Position numbers and translations under genes: made by a program
In this document: positions 52,960-61,490 of the stretch, piece by piece
Position numbering within the stretch: the first letter of the stretch is position 1
Layout: the number at the start of each line of letters is the position of its first letter
Source of the DNA: Gammaproteobacteria bacterium
GTDB taxonomy: Bacteria; Pseudomonadota; Gammaproteobacteria; JACKNK01
Direction: 5' to 3'
DNA length: 64,000 nucleotides
NCBI GenBank assembly: GCA_024234955.1
Contig: JACKNK010000001.1
Coordinates: forward strand, 310,001-374,000
The notes under the pieces: generated by a model
Database searches by the model: none
Seen by the model: only the letters and a program-made list of their open reading frames with translations
Told to the model about the DNA's origin: nothing

Positions 52960-54434
52960 TGCAGGTTTACCTCGGACAATCCGTCGTAATTGCCGTCCAG
53001 GGCAAGACGGTAGCCTTCGATGCCGGTCCGTGACACGAATACATGGTCTTCATACCACAGCGGCACGTAAGGCAACTGTTCGAGCAACCTGGCTTGCAGA
53101 CGGGCGTAGAGATGGGCGCGGGTTTCAAGGTCGGACTCGGTCTCTGCCTCGTCGATCAGCGCGTCCACCTGCGGATCGAGGAAACGCCCTCGATTGGCCC
53201 CGGCAGGCGGTGTGGAATCGGAGCGGAATACATAGCGAAAGATGTCCGGAGTCTTGATGCCGACCCAGCTCAGGCTGTACATCTGGAAGCGCCCTGCCTT
53301 GATGTCGCCGAAAAACGTGCCCCAATCGTAGCTGCGCAGATCGACGACAATCCCCGCCTCTGCAAGCTGGCTTTGGATCAGGGTGGCGAGCCGCACCCGA
53401 AACGGGTCGCTGGAGGTCTTGTAGACCAGTTTCAGCGGGTGATCGGCGCTGTAGCCTGCGTCGGCCAGCAAGGCGCGGGCTTTGGTCAGATCGCGCCTGA
53501 ATTCGGGCAGGTTTCGCCCCCCGGCCCAGTGGCTTGGCGGCAACAGCGATTGCGCAGGACGTGCGGCGCCGGCGAGCACATATTCGATGATCGCCTGTCG
53601 ATCGATGGCAGCGGCGACCGCCGCACGCACCGCCCATTTCCCGGTATCGGGATCGTCGAGATTGAACCCGAGGTAGCTGAAATTGGAGCCGGGCGCACGC
53701 TGGACCTTTACGTTGGTCTGCGCACTCAGATACGCAACCAGCTCCGGCGGGATGTCGTTCTGCAGCATGTCCACTTCGCCTCGGAGCAGCTTGAGGGCGC
53801 GTACCGTCGGGTCCTTGACCACGACGAACTCCACAATCCTGCCATCGGCGACGCGGCGCAAACGCAGGCGACCGTCTTCCGGCCAGGATTCAAACGCGAA
53901 CGGCCCACTGCCAATGCCGACACGGGCCAGGGTTGCGGCATCCGCATCGCGCGGCACGATGCCGATCACGAGATAACCGGGGAACAGGGCGTCGGCCTTG
54001 TTGAGATGAAAATCGAGCGTATCGGCATCGATCACCTCAATGGTCTCGATCAGCGTCAGCGCGCCCCGATGTGGTGAGGCGTTGGCCGCATCCAGCACGA
54101 AGTCATACGTGGCTTTGACATCCTCTGCGGTGAGGCGCTGACCGTGATGGAATTGCCGATTGCGTTCTCCGAGCCGGAAGCGATACAGCGTCGGCGAGCG
54201 CATCTCCCAACTCGCCAGAGCGGGTACCGGCTGCAGGCGCTCGTCGAAATCGACCAATGGTGCATACAGCAGCCGATTGATACGCGATGAGGCCGCATCG
54301 GTCTCCAAGCGTGGATCCAGGGTGGTTACCGGACTGGCCAGCGCGAAACGCAGACCGTCCGCAGGCGGCTGCTCACAGGCGGACAGACCCAGCCAGGCGA
54401 GACACAGCACCAGGAAACGCAGCCACCCGGTCAT
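52956..54434 (-). CDS. Oligopeptide/nickel-type ABC transporter solute-binding lipoprotein
   Basis: A 492-residue family 5 extracellular solute-binding protein with a lipoprotein signal (VLCLAWLGLSAC). Features are TLDPRLETDAASSRINRLLY, FHHGQRLTAEDVKATYDFVL and LKLVYKTSSDPFRVRLAT. No permease or ATPase genes are next to it. ATG 54434 is chosen because it begins the signal peptide; the upstream frame to 54698 is the antisense of the CYTH gene region. It overlaps the L,D-transpeptidase by 4 bp, so a cell-wall peptide-binding role is worth considering. Confidence 0.88.
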   Translation of the reverse strand: MTGWLRFLVLCLAWLGLSACEQPPADGLRFALASPVTTLDPRLETDAASSRINRLLYAPLVDFDERLQPVPALASWEMRSPTLYRFRLGERNRQFHHGQRLTAEDVKATYDFVLDAANASPHRGALTLIETIEVIDADTLDFHLNKADALFPGYLVIGIVPRDADAATLARVGIGSGPFAFESWPEDGRLRLRRVADGRIVEFVVVKDPTVRALKLLRGEVDMLQNDIPPELVAYLSAQTNVKVQRAPGSNFSYLGFNLDDPDTGKWAVRAAVAAAIDRQAIIEYVLAGAARPAQSLLPPSHWAGGRNLPEFRRDLTKARALLADAGYSADHPLKLVYKTSSDPFRVRLATLIQSQLAEAGIVVDLRSYDWGTFFGDIKAGRFQMYSLSWVGIKTPDIFRYVFRSDSTPPAGANRGRFLDPQVDALIDEAETESDLETRAHLYARLQARLLEQLPYVPLWYEDHVFVSRTGIEGYRLALDGNYDGLSEVNLQ

Positions 54435-54441
54435 GGGGAGA

Positions 54442-54912
54442 TCAAGTCCAGTCCTTGTACGGATGTTTGCCGAGATTGGAGTTGTAATAGCGCACGTCGT
54501 CGGAGACCTCTTTACCCAGCCAGTCCGGCTTCTCGAAGCGTTCATCGACCGCACCGAGTTCGATCTCCGCGACCACCAGTCCTGCGTTGTCTCCCTCGAA
54601 CACATCCACTTCCCAAAGATGCGCACCGTGACGAACGTAGTAGCGCACCTTTTCGACCAGGGGCTTCTCGCACAGGTCATCGAGGATGCGCTGCGCATCT
54701 TCCAGCGGCATCGGGTATTCGTATTCCTGACGACGCACCCCCAGGGTTGCGCTCTTGATGTTCAGACGCGCCTGATCCCCGGAGATGCGCACCCGCACCG
54801 ACGCCTTTTCGCTGCCGATCATGTAGCCCTGCCGATACGCCTGAAAGCGTTCCGCTTCCACCTTGAAAGCGTCGCTGATGACCAGGAATTTGCGTTCGAT
54901 CTCTATAGCCAT
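54442..54912 (-). CDS. CYTH-domain protein (triphosphate tunnel enzyme)
   Basis: A 156-residue CYTH protein. The ExExK signature is at the N-terminus (AIEIERKFLV), and the alternating charged strands of the tunnel (VRVRISGDQARLNIKSATLG, EYEYPMPLEDAQRILDDL, WEVDVFEGDNAGLVVAEIEL) are all visible. Bacterial members usually cleave triphosphate to pyrophosphate and phosphate. It is 7 bp upstream of the solute-binding protein gene. Confidence 0.88.
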   Translation of the reverse strand: MAIEIERKFLVISDAFKVEAERFQAYRQGYMIGSEKASVRVRISGDQARLNIKSATLGVRRQEYEYPMPLEDAQRILDDLCEKPLVEKVRYYVRHGAHLWEVDVFEGDNAGLVVAEIELGAVDERFEKPDWLGKEVSDDVRYYNSNLGKHPYKDWT

Positions 54913-54967
54913 TCGGGAACCTTGTGCGCCGGCAAATGAGGTGCGCGGAGTCTAACGCGATGCCGGA

Positions 54968-55996
54968 CTAATGATTCAGGGAGGCGGCACTGACCCGCTT
55001 TACCCGAGCCTGCATTGCCGGCGTCATGTGCAAATGGCCTTGTTCATCGACCAGCAACACCTGATCGAGCTGCATGCCGGTCACCACCTCCTGCCAGTGC
55101 GCAACCCCGGCCACCACCAATGCCGTGGCGGCGGCATCGGCCCAATCCGCGTCCTTATGGATGACGGTTGCCGAGGCGATGCCCACCACCGGATAGCCGG
55201 TCTGAGGATCGAGGATGTGGGCGTAACGTACCCCGTCATACTCGTTGAAACGCTCATAATTGCCGGAGGTGAACACGCTCTCATCACCGATCACCTCGAT
55301 TTCCGCGAGCGCCCCGCCCTGCTTGGGGTGACGCACGCCAATGCGCCACGGCAAGCCATCGCGAGAACCGACCGCCCGCAGATCGCCGCCGGCGTTGACG
55401 ATGGCATTGTCCAGACCATGTTTACGCAGAATCCCGATCGCGGCATCCACGGCACTGCCCTTGGCGATACCGCCGAAATCCAGCGACACCGTCGGGTTGG
55501 ACGAACGCACGCAACCCGCACCGTCGATGCTCAGATCGGTAACTCGGGGCCTGGCGGCCACGAGCTTGCGAATCACCTCGGCCGCAGGCGGTGGATCGCC
55601 GGTCAAGGGCTCATCGGTATGAAACCCCCATAACCCGATCAACCCGCCGATGGCGGCATTGAATCGTTCCCCACTGGCACGTTCCGCCTGTGCGCTGCGT
55701 TCGATCAATTGCACGATCTCCGCGCTGACACACCGGGTTTTGCCGCTGGCAATGGCGGTATTGAGATCGACCAACATTCCCGGCTGCCAGGCATGCAGGG
55801 CGTGATGCATGCCTTGGAAGCGTTGCTCGATCTCGCGCATTGCGGCGTCAAACGCGTTCCGGTCGGCACTGGCCACACGCACATCGACCAGCGTGCCGAA
55901 CACGTACAAGGTGCGTTGTTGAATTGGGGGCGGAGCGCAACCGCCGAAAAGGTTCAAAACGCCGATCAGGAACAGCAAACGTGCAAAAGCCAGCAT
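54968..55996 (-). CDS. apbE: FAD:protein FMN transferase ApbE
   Basis: ApbE attaches FMN covalently to threonines of Nqr/Rnf-type and related proteins in the periplasm. The 342-residue lipoprotein has LIGVLNLFGGCAPPP as signal. The catalytic core includes GTLVDVRVASAD, SLDFGGIAKGSAVDAAI, NAIVNAGGDLRAVGS, YAHILDPQTGYPV and the late DADWADAAATAL. No Rnf or Nqr gene is within the window, so the target flavoprotein is elsewhere. Confidence 0.92.
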   Translation of the reverse strand: MLAFARLLFLIGVLNLFGGCAPPPIQQRTLYVFGTLVDVRVASADRNAFDAAMREIEQRFQGMHHALHAWQPGMLVDLNTAIASGKTRCVSAEIVQLIERSAQAERASGERFNAAIGGLIGLWGFHTDEPLTGDPPPAAEVIRKLVAARPRVTDLSIDGAGCVRSSNPTVSLDFGGIAKGSAVDAAIGILRKHGLDNAIVNAGGDLRAVGSRDGLPWRIGVRHPKQGGALAEIEVIGDESVFTSGNYERFNEYDGVRYAHILDPQTGYPVVGIASATVIHKDADWADAAATALVVAGVAHWQEVVTGMQLDQVLLVDEQGHLHMTPAMQARVKRVSAASLNH

Positions 55997-56062
55997 TTCG
56001 TCGGTTTAATCCTTCGGCCAGGTTTCTATAATTGCGCGCATTCTCACCCCAGGAACGTCCCG

Positions 56063-56284
56063 ATGCCCTATTTCGTCTTCAACGTCTTTCCGAACAAGAA
56101 GGTTCAGGAAGTCGATTCCTTCGGTGCGTATCGTGAAGCCCGTAATTTCGCCCGCGACAAGCGCAATGAATTGACCGCCGAGGACGAACACGTCGTCAAG
56201 GTCATCTTCGCCGGCAATGCCGATGAAGCCGCGCGTCTGCTGACCACCGAACGCGAGGCTCGCCCGCTGGGCGAAGACGCATAG
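56063..56284 (+). CDS. Small conserved hypothetical protein
   Basis: A 73-residue protein beginning MPYFVFNVFPNKKVQEVDSF. The pattern (F-V-F-N-V at the start, then a helical EARNFARDKRNEL) is small and soluble. ATG 56063 is well placed after AGGAACGTCC, and the frame is closed by a strong terminator at 56310. I know of uncharacterised homologues in gammaproteobacteria by pattern only. It is divergent from apbE. Confidence 0.75.
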   Translation: MPYFVFNVFPNKKVQEVDSFGAYREARNFARDKRNELTAEDEHVVKVIFAGNADEAARLLTTEREARPLGEDA

Positions 56285-56309
56285 GGCATCGCTGCCTGCG
56301 GATACGAAA

Positions 56310-56340
56310 AAGGCCCGATCACCGATCGGGCCTTCTTGTT
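56310..56340. terminator. Terminator between small gene and glnB
   Basis: 11-bp perfect stem (AAGGCCCGATC 56310-56320, complement 56324-56334), 3-nt loop, then TCTTGTT on the + strand and an A-rich tract on the other side (GAAAAA). It can serve both the small + gene and the PII gene that converges on it. Confidence 0.8.
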
Positions 56341-56358
56341 TTCAGCGTCGTGCGAGGA

Positions 56359-56697
56359 TCAGACCGCTGCGTCGTCTTCCTCACCGGTGCGGATACGAAC
56401 CACCTTGGTGACGTCGCTGACGAAGATCTTGCCGTCGCCGATCTTGCCGGTACGCGCCGCACCGACAATGGCCTCGATGACGGCGTCGACACGATCGTCG
56501 CTGACCACGATGTCGAGCTTTACCTTGGGCAGGAAATCAACCACGTACTCGGCGCCACGGTACAGCTCGGTGTGGCCTTTTTGACGCCCGAAGCCCTTGA
56601 CCTCAACGGCGGTCATGCCGGTAACGCCAATCTCGGACAGCGCTTCGCGCACGTCGTCGAGCTTGAAGGGTTTGATGATGGCTTCGATTTTTTTCAT
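56359..56697 (-). CDS. glnB: Nitrogen regulatory protein P-II (GlnB/GlnK)
   Basis: A 112-residue PII trimer subunit. It starts MKKIEAIIKPFKLDDV, has the T-loop with the uridylylation Tyr51 (TELYRGAEYVVDFLPK), and the C-terminal GKIGDGKIFVSDV. PII proteins signal nitrogen and 2-oxoglutarate status by controlling glutamine synthetase, NtrB and AmtB. GlnB and GlnK cannot be separated from sequence; no amtB is next to it, which favours GlnB. Confidence 0.93.
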   Translation of the reverse strand: MKKIEAIIKPFKLDDVREALSEIGVTGMTAVEVKGFGRQKGHTELYRGAEYVVDFLPKVKLDIVVSDDRVDAVIEAIVGAARTGKIGDGKIFVSDVTKVVRIRTGEEDDAAV

Positions 56698-56737
56698 TTT
56701 CTCCGGCTCCTCGCCTCGGGATGTGTGCGACCGGTCG

Positions 56738-56743
56738 ATTATA
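56738..56743 (-). promoter_or_regulatory. Possible -10 element of the PII gene
   Basis: The minus strand reads TATAAT at 56743-56738, 40 bp upstream of the PII start. A matching -35 is not convincing, so only the -10 is called. Confidence 0.35.
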
Positions 56744-56775
56744 TACAGGCTGTCGCCGGATGGCGGGACGCACGG

Positions 56776-57123
56776 CTAGAACTTGTCGCGGAACATGAAA
56801 AAAGCGGCCCCCAGAAGGCATAACGCCGCCCACAGATAGTCCAGTTTGATCGGCTCCTTCATGTAAATCACCGCAAACGGCACGAACACCGCGAGGGCGA
56901 TAAGCTCCTGCATGATCTTCAACTGGCCGAGACTGAACACCGTGTAGCCGATGCGATTGGCAGGGACCTGCAGCAGGTATTCAAACAGGGCGATACCCCA
57001 ACTGATCAGTGCCGCGAGAATCCAGGGCCGACCGCTCAGTTCCTTTAGATGCGCGTACCAGGCAAAGGTCATGAAGACATTGCTCATGACCAGCAACAAC
57101 GGGCTGACGAATACCGGGCTCAT
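56776..57123 (-). CDS. DUF486/DMT-family small membrane protein
   Basis: A 115-residue polytopic protein with four hydrophobic segments (LLLVMSNVFMTFAWYAHLKE, ILAALISWGIALFEYLLQV, ELIALAVFVPFAVIYMKEP, YLWAALCLLGAAFFMFRD). This matches the DUF486 family, related to small drug/metabolite transporters. Its stop is 78 bp upstream of the PII gene on the same strand. Confidence 0.82.
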   Translation of the reverse strand: MSPVFVSPLLLVMSNVFMTFAWYAHLKELSGRPWILAALISWGIALFEYLLQVPANRIGYTVFSLGQLKIMQELIALAVFVPFAVIYMKEPIKLDYLWAALCLLGAAFFMFRDKF

Positions 57124-57230
57124 TGCGGGACCTATCGAGACTGGCCGCCAAAGCGCGGCGACGGATCATGAATCGCCGCTTATCCCGCCGCAATCCCGCC
57201 GCGATTTCACCGTCGTCGCGGGGCGGATTC

Positions 57231-57435
57231 AGAGGGTGCTTACAAAAACCTGGATACGCGGCGTCAGCGCCAAATCGCCGTTTTTCAGGTCCATTCTGGT
57301 CGCTCAGGGAGCTTGTAGGAGCGGCTTCAGCCGCGATCGGCAACAGGACAATCGCTGCCGTCGATCGCGGCTGAAGCCGCTCCTACAAAATGCCGATACA
57401 TGGACCGATTACCCCGGATTTTGCAAACCCCCTCT
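57231..57435. repeat. Compound REP-like palindrome
   Basis: An inner perfect 27-bp inverted repeat (57313-57339 and 57362-57388; core GGAGCGGCTTCAGCC) with a 22-nt spacer is of the kind scattered as REP elements in many gammaproteobacteria. An outer imperfect inverted repeat (57231-57261 and 57405-57435, about 23 of 31 matches) encloses it. The rest of the 311-bp gap (57124-57434) shows no gene. Confidence 0.75.
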
Positions 57436-57812
57436 CAGGTCTTCTCGATCACTTCGACCGCATTGCCATCGGGGTCGCGACAGAACAGCGCCCGTCGCCC
57501 GGATCGGCTCAAGGTATAGGGCACGTTTGCATCGTCGAGCGCCATCGTCAGCGCGTCGATGGCGTCCACGGTGACCGCCAGATGTCGATCGCGCCCACCG
57601 TGCGTCGGTCGTCCGGAGACCGGGTCGGGATTGGGCAACTGCAGCAGATGAATCTGGCGACTGCCGAGGGCCAACCAGGCCCCGGGATAGCCGAGATCGG
57701 GGCGATCCGGGACCACCGGCAGACCCAGCAGCCCGCGATAGAAGTCCAGCGCCCGTTCGGTGTCGGCCACGATCACGCTGACATGATGTAAATCGTCGAT
57801 CTTGAAACCCAT
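57435..57812 (-). CDS. VOC/glyoxalase-bleomycin resistance family protein
   Basis: A 125-residue VOC protein with two beta-alpha-beta-beta-beta halves. Metal-ligand candidates are His in DLHHVSVIV and Glu in DGNAVEVIEKT at the C-terminus, and the second half has HLAVTVDAIDALTMALD. The dispersed set fits catechol-dioxygenase-like or glyoxalase-like enzymes; substrate is unknown. ATG 57812 gives the conserved start MGFKIDDLHHVS. It is divergent from dapC. Confidence 0.83.
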   Translation of the reverse strand: MGFKIDDLHHVSVIVADTERALDFYRGLLGLPVVPDRPDLGYPGAWLALGSRQIHLLQLPNPDPVSGRPTHGGRDRHLAVTVDAIDALTMALDDANVPYTLSRSGRRALFCRDPDGNAVEVIEKT

Positions 57813-57895
57813 GCAGACTCCACCCGTTGTGGGTTTGGTTGGGACCATGCGGAACCTTATACTGCCGCGCATCGATTTCCTCGTCGCCCTGGCCC

Positions 57896-59086
57896 ATGAA
57901 TCCCGACCTCGACCGGCTCCACGACTACCCGTTCCAGAAACTCGCCAAGTTATTCGCGGGCACGTCACCGCCGACGGATCGCAGCGACATCAAGCTCTCG
58001 ATCGGGGAACCCAAGCACCCCGCCCCGGCGTTCGTGCGCACGGCGCTCATCGATGCGCTGGATGGCTTGGGCAATTATCCCCTGACCAAGGGCAGCGTGG
58101 TGTTGCGGAATGCCATCGCCGCCTGGCTGAAGACCCGGTTCAGGCTGGACGTCATCGATGCCGAACGTGAGGTCCTGCCCGTCACCGGTACGCGCGAGGC
58201 CTTGTTCGCGTTTGCACAGGCCGTGATCGATCGCCGCTCCGATCCGCTAGTGGCCATGCCCAACCCGTTCTATCAGATCTACGAAGGCGCCGCGTTACTC
58301 GCCGGTGCCGAGCCCCATTATCTGAACACCACCGCAGATCACGGATTCCAGCCGGATTTCGATGCGGTGCCAGCGTCGGTATGGGAACGCTGCCAGTTGC
58401 TTTACCTGTGCTCGCCCGGCAATCCGACCGGTGCCGTATTGAGCGCCGAGACTTTGGGCCGGGTTATCGAACTCGCCGACCGCCACGATTTCCTGATCGC
58501 TTCGGATGAGTGTTATTCCGAACTGTATCCGATCGATGCCGAGCCGCCGGTCGGTATCCTCGAGGTCTGCGCGGCACAGGGTCGCCACGACTATCGTCGC
58601 TGCATCGCGTTCCACAGCCTATCGAAACGTTCCAATCTGCCCGGCATGCGTTCCGGCTTCGTTGCGGGCGACGCCGAAGTGCTGGAACGCTTCCTGCTGT
58701 ACCGTACCTATCACGGCTGCGCGATGGCGCCACCGCATCAGGCTGCCAGCACCGCCGCCTGGCAGGATGAAGCTCACGTCGCCGAAAACCGAGCCCTGTA
58801 TCAGGCCAAGTTCGACGCAGTTCTGACCATCCTCTCCGGCCACCTTGATGTGGTGCGGCCGGATGCCGGCTTTTATCTCTGGGCACGCACGCCGGGTTCC
58901 GATCTCGATTTCGCGCGTGGCCTGTATGATGCCGAGCACGTTACTGTGCTCCCCGGCAGTTATCTGTCCCGCGAGGCCGACGGCATCAATCCCGGTTCAG
59001 GCTATGTGCGCATGGCCCTGGTCGCCCCGTTGGCCGAATGCGTCGATGCCGCCCGGCGCATCCGCCGATATATCGAATCCCTTTAA
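57896..59086 (+). CDS. dapC: Succinyldiaminopimelate transaminase DapC
   Basis: DapC makes N-succinyl-LL-diaminopimelate in lysine and peptidoglycan synthesis. The 396-residue class I aminotransferase has YPLTKGSVVLRNAIAAWL, CSPGNPTGAVLS, SDECYSELY and the PLP lysine in HSLSKRSNLPGMRSGF. It is followed by dapD, an ArsC-like gene and dapE, which identifies it as DapC rather than another transaminase. ATG 57896 starts MNPDLDRLHDYPFQKL. Confidence 0.92.
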   Translation: MNPDLDRLHDYPFQKLAKLFAGTSPPTDRSDIKLSIGEPKHPAPAFVRTALIDALDGLGNYPLTKGSVVLRNAIAAWLKTRFRLDVIDAEREVLPVTGTREALFAFAQAVIDRRSDPLVAMPNPFYQIYEGAALLAGAEPHYLNTTADHGFQPDFDAVPASVWERCQLLYLCSPGNPTGAVLSAETLGRVIELADRHDFLIASDECYSELYPIDAEPPVGILEVCAAQGRHDYRRCIAFHSLSKRSNLPGMRSGFVAGDAEVLERFLLYRTYHGCAMAPPHQAASTAAWQDEAHVAENRALYQAKFDAVLTILSGHLDVVRPDAGFYLWARTPGSDLDFARGLYDAEHVTVLPGSYLSREADGINPGSGYVRMALVAPLAECVDAARRIRRYIESL

Positions 59087-59117
59087 TCCCCTTTTTGACC
59101 CCGATCTGGAGAATCCC

Positions 59118-59942
59118 ATGAGCGATCTGCAAGCCATTATCGAAGAGGCGTTCGAACGCCGCGCCGACATCACCCCGCGCAACGTCGAAACGCACGTCAA
59201 GGATGCGGTGATGGAAGCGATCGAGCTGCTCGATTCCGGCAAGCTGCGCGTTGCGGAGCGTCATGGCGTCGGCCAATGGACTGTCAATGAATGGCTGAAG
59301 AAGGCCGTACTGCTGTACTTCCGCATCGAAGACAACGACTTCATCAAGGGCGGCTTCACCAACTACTGGGACAAGGTGCCGAGCAAGTTCGCGGATCACA
59401 ACTCCAAGGCTTTCCGCGATGGCGGCGTGCGCGTGGTCCCGCCGGCGGCGGCGCGCAAGGGTTCCTACATCGCCCCGGGCACCGTGCTGATGCCGTCTTA
59501 CGTGAACATTGGCGCCTACGTCGATTCCGGCACCATGGTCGATACCTGGGCCACAGTCGGTTCCTGCGCACAGATCGGCAAGAACGTGCATCTGTCCGGC
59601 GGCGTCGGCATCGGCGGCGTGCTGGAGCCGCTGCAGGCGGCACCGACCATCATCGAGGACAACTGCTTCATCGGGGCGCGTTCCGAGGTCGTTGAAGGCG
59701 TCATCGTCGAGGAAGGCTCGGTGATTTCGATGGGCGTCTACATCGGCCAGTCCACCCGCATCTACGACCGCGAAACCGGCGAGATCATGTACGGCCGGGT
59801 GCCCGCCGGTTCTGTGGTGGTGTCCGGCAACCTGCCGTCCAAGGACGGCACTTACAGCCTGTACTGCGCGGTGATCGTCAAGAAGGTCGATGAGAAAACC
59901 CGCAGCAAGGTTGGCATCAACGAGCTTCTTCGCGACATCTGA
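59118..59942 (+). CDS. dapD: Tetrahydrodipicolinate N-succinyltransferase DapD
   Basis: DapD transfers succinyl from succinyl-CoA to tetrahydrodipicolinate. The 274-residue protein has an N-terminal helical domain (LQAIIEEAFERRADITPRN), then the left-handed beta-helix of hexapeptides (YIAPGTVLMPSYVNIGAYVD, GSCAQIGKNVHLSGGVGIGG) and the C-terminal LYCAVIVKKVDEKTRSK. ATG 59118 is behind CTGGAGAATCCC and gives the standard length. Confidence 0.96.
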   Translation: MSDLQAIIEEAFERRADITPRNVETHVKDAVMEAIELLDSGKLRVAERHGVGQWTVNEWLKKAVLLYFRIEDNDFIKGGFTNYWDKVPSKFADHNSKAFRDGGVRVVPPAAARKGSYIAPGTVLMPSYVNIGAYVDSGTMVDTWATVGSCAQIGKNVHLSGGVGIGGVLEPLQAAPTIIEDNCFIGARSEVVEGVIVEEGSVISMGVYIGQSTRIYDRETGEIMYGRVPAGSVVVSGNLPSKDGTYSLYCAVIVKKVDEKTRSKVGINELLRDI

Positions 59943-59980
59943 TGCCCGCTACTGGCGGGCGAATTTGGAGGAGGCACGCG

Positions 59981-60331
59981 GTGCCGACGATCTACGGTAT
60001 CCCCAACTGCGACACCATGAAAAAGGCCCGCGCCTGGCTGGCCGATCATGGTGTCGAGGTTGTCTTCCACGATTACAGGAAGGCCGGGATCGACCTCGCT
60101 CGCCTGCGTGACTGGGATGCCGCCATCGGCTGGGAAACGCTGCTCAATCGTCGTGGAACGACCTGGCGCAAGGTGCCGGAAGAGCTGCGGGCGAAAATCG
60201 ATCGTGACTCGGCGCTACAACTCATGATTGACAACCCATCGATCATCAAACGCCCGATCCTGGCGCTGGATGACGGGCGGTATCTGGTCGGTTTCAACGC
60301 CGATGACTATCAACAGGCTTTCGGTAACTGA
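59981..60331 (+). CDS. ArsC/Spx-family protein (YffB-like)
   Basis: A 116-residue thioredoxin-fold protein of the ArsC/Spx family. The N-terminal motif IPNCDTMKKARAWL carries the single conserved cysteine, and the C-terminal IKRPILALDDGRYLVGF is diagnostic. YffB precedes dapE in E. coli too, so this is the conserved partner. GTG 59981 is preceded by GGAGGAGG with 7-nt spacing. Biochemical role is unclear. Confidence 0.9.
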   Translation: MPTIYGIPNCDTMKKARAWLADHGVEVVFHDYRKAGIDLARLRDWDAAIGWETLLNRRGTTWRKVPEELRAKIDRDSALQLMIDNPSIIKRPILALDDGRYLVGFNADDYQQAFGN

Positions 60332-60335
60332 ATCC

Positions 60336-61466
60336 ATGTCCGACACTCTCGACCTCGCTCGCGATCTGATCTCGCGCCCCTCCGTCACCCCCGACGACAA
60401 GGGGTGCCAGGATCTGCTGCTTGGGCGTCTGGAAGCACTTGGATTTCGCGGTGAGCGTTTACGTTTCGGCGAGGTCAGCAATTTCTGGGCGCGGCGTGGC
60501 AACGAGGGTCCGGTGTTCTGTTTTGCCGGCCACACCGACGTGGTGCCTACGGGTCCTGAAGCTCGTTGGACCCATCCCCCGTTTGATGCCGTCGTCGCCG
60601 ATGGTGTTCTGCACGGGCGCGGCGCGGCAGACATGAAAGGATCCATCGCCTGTTTCATCACCGCGTGTGAGCGTTTCGTGCGCGCACACCCCGAGCACAA
60701 GGGATCGATCGCGTTGTTGATCACCAGCGACGAGGAAGGCCCGGCTACTGACGGCACCGTGCGCGTGGTGGAAACCCTGGAAGAACGTGGCGAGAAGATC
60801 GATTGGTGTCTGGTCGGCGAGCCCTCCAGCAATGATCGCCTCGGCGATGTGGTCAAGAACGGTCGTCGAGGTTCGCTCGGGGCCGTGATGACGGTGAGCG
60901 GCGTCCAGGGTCATGTGGCCTACCCGCACCTGGCGGACAATCCGATTCACCGCGTGGCCCCGGCATTGGCGGAACTGGCGAGCACCGAATGGGACAAGGG
61001 TAACGACCACTTTCCCCCGACCACCTTCCAGATCTCGAACATTCATTCCGGAACCGGTGCCACCAATGTGATTCCGGGGACCATCGAGGTCATGTTCAAT
61101 TTCCGCTTCTCCACCGAACAGACCGAGGCCAGCCTGCGCGAGAAGGTCGAAGCCCTGTTCGATCGTCACGGCCTGGATTACCGCATCGACTGGAATCTGT
61201 CCGGGAACCCGTTTCTGACACCGAAAGGCGAACTGGTGGCCGCCACCCAGGCCGCCATTGCCGGCGTCACCGGGTATGAGACCCAGCTTTCCACTGCAGG
61301 CGGCACCTCGGACGGACGTTTCATCGCGCCAACCGGCGCACAGGTGCTGGAGCTGGGGCCGCTGAACGCGACCATCCATAAAATAGACGAGCACGTCGCG
61401 GTGCGGGACCTGGACGTGCTCTCGGAGATCTACGAAGGCATCCTGAATCGGTTACTCACCGATTGA
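60336..61466 (+). CDS. dapE: Succinyl-diaminopimelate desuccinylase DapE
   Basis: DapE removes the succinyl group to give LL-diaminopimelate and succinate. The 376-residue M20 peptidase has the metal-ligand motifs CFAGHTDVVPTGPE, LHGRGAADMKG and TSDEEGPATDGT, and the ending GGTSDGRFIAPTGAQVLELG. ATG 60336 starts just after the ArsC-like stop, so the four genes dapC-dapD-arsC-dapE are one unit. Confidence 0.95.
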   Translation: MSDTLDLARDLISRPSVTPDDKGCQDLLLGRLEALGFRGERLRFGEVSNFWARRGNEGPVFCFAGHTDVVPTGPEARWTHPPFDAVVADGVLHGRGAADMKGSIACFITACERFVRAHPEHKGSIALLITSDEEGPATDGTVRVVETLEERGEKIDWCLVGEPSSNDRLGDVVKNGRRGSLGAVMTVSGVQGHVAYPHLADNPIHRVAPALAELASTEWDKGNDHFPPTTFQISNIHSGTGATNVIPGTIEVMFNFRFSTEQTEASLREKVEALFDRHGLDYRIDWNLSGNPFLTPKGELVAATQAAIAGVTGYETQLSTAGGTSDGRFIAPTGAQVLELGPLNATIHKIDEHVAVRDLDVLSEIYEGILNRLLTD

Positions 61467-61490
61467 AGGCTGCCCTGTTGTAAGTCGGGC

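Noticed and set aside
57123..57434. Possible proteins translated from the REP palindrome (for example a PIAAEAAPTS-containing frame)
   Set aside because: These peptides are what the REP core encodes by chance wherever it occurs.
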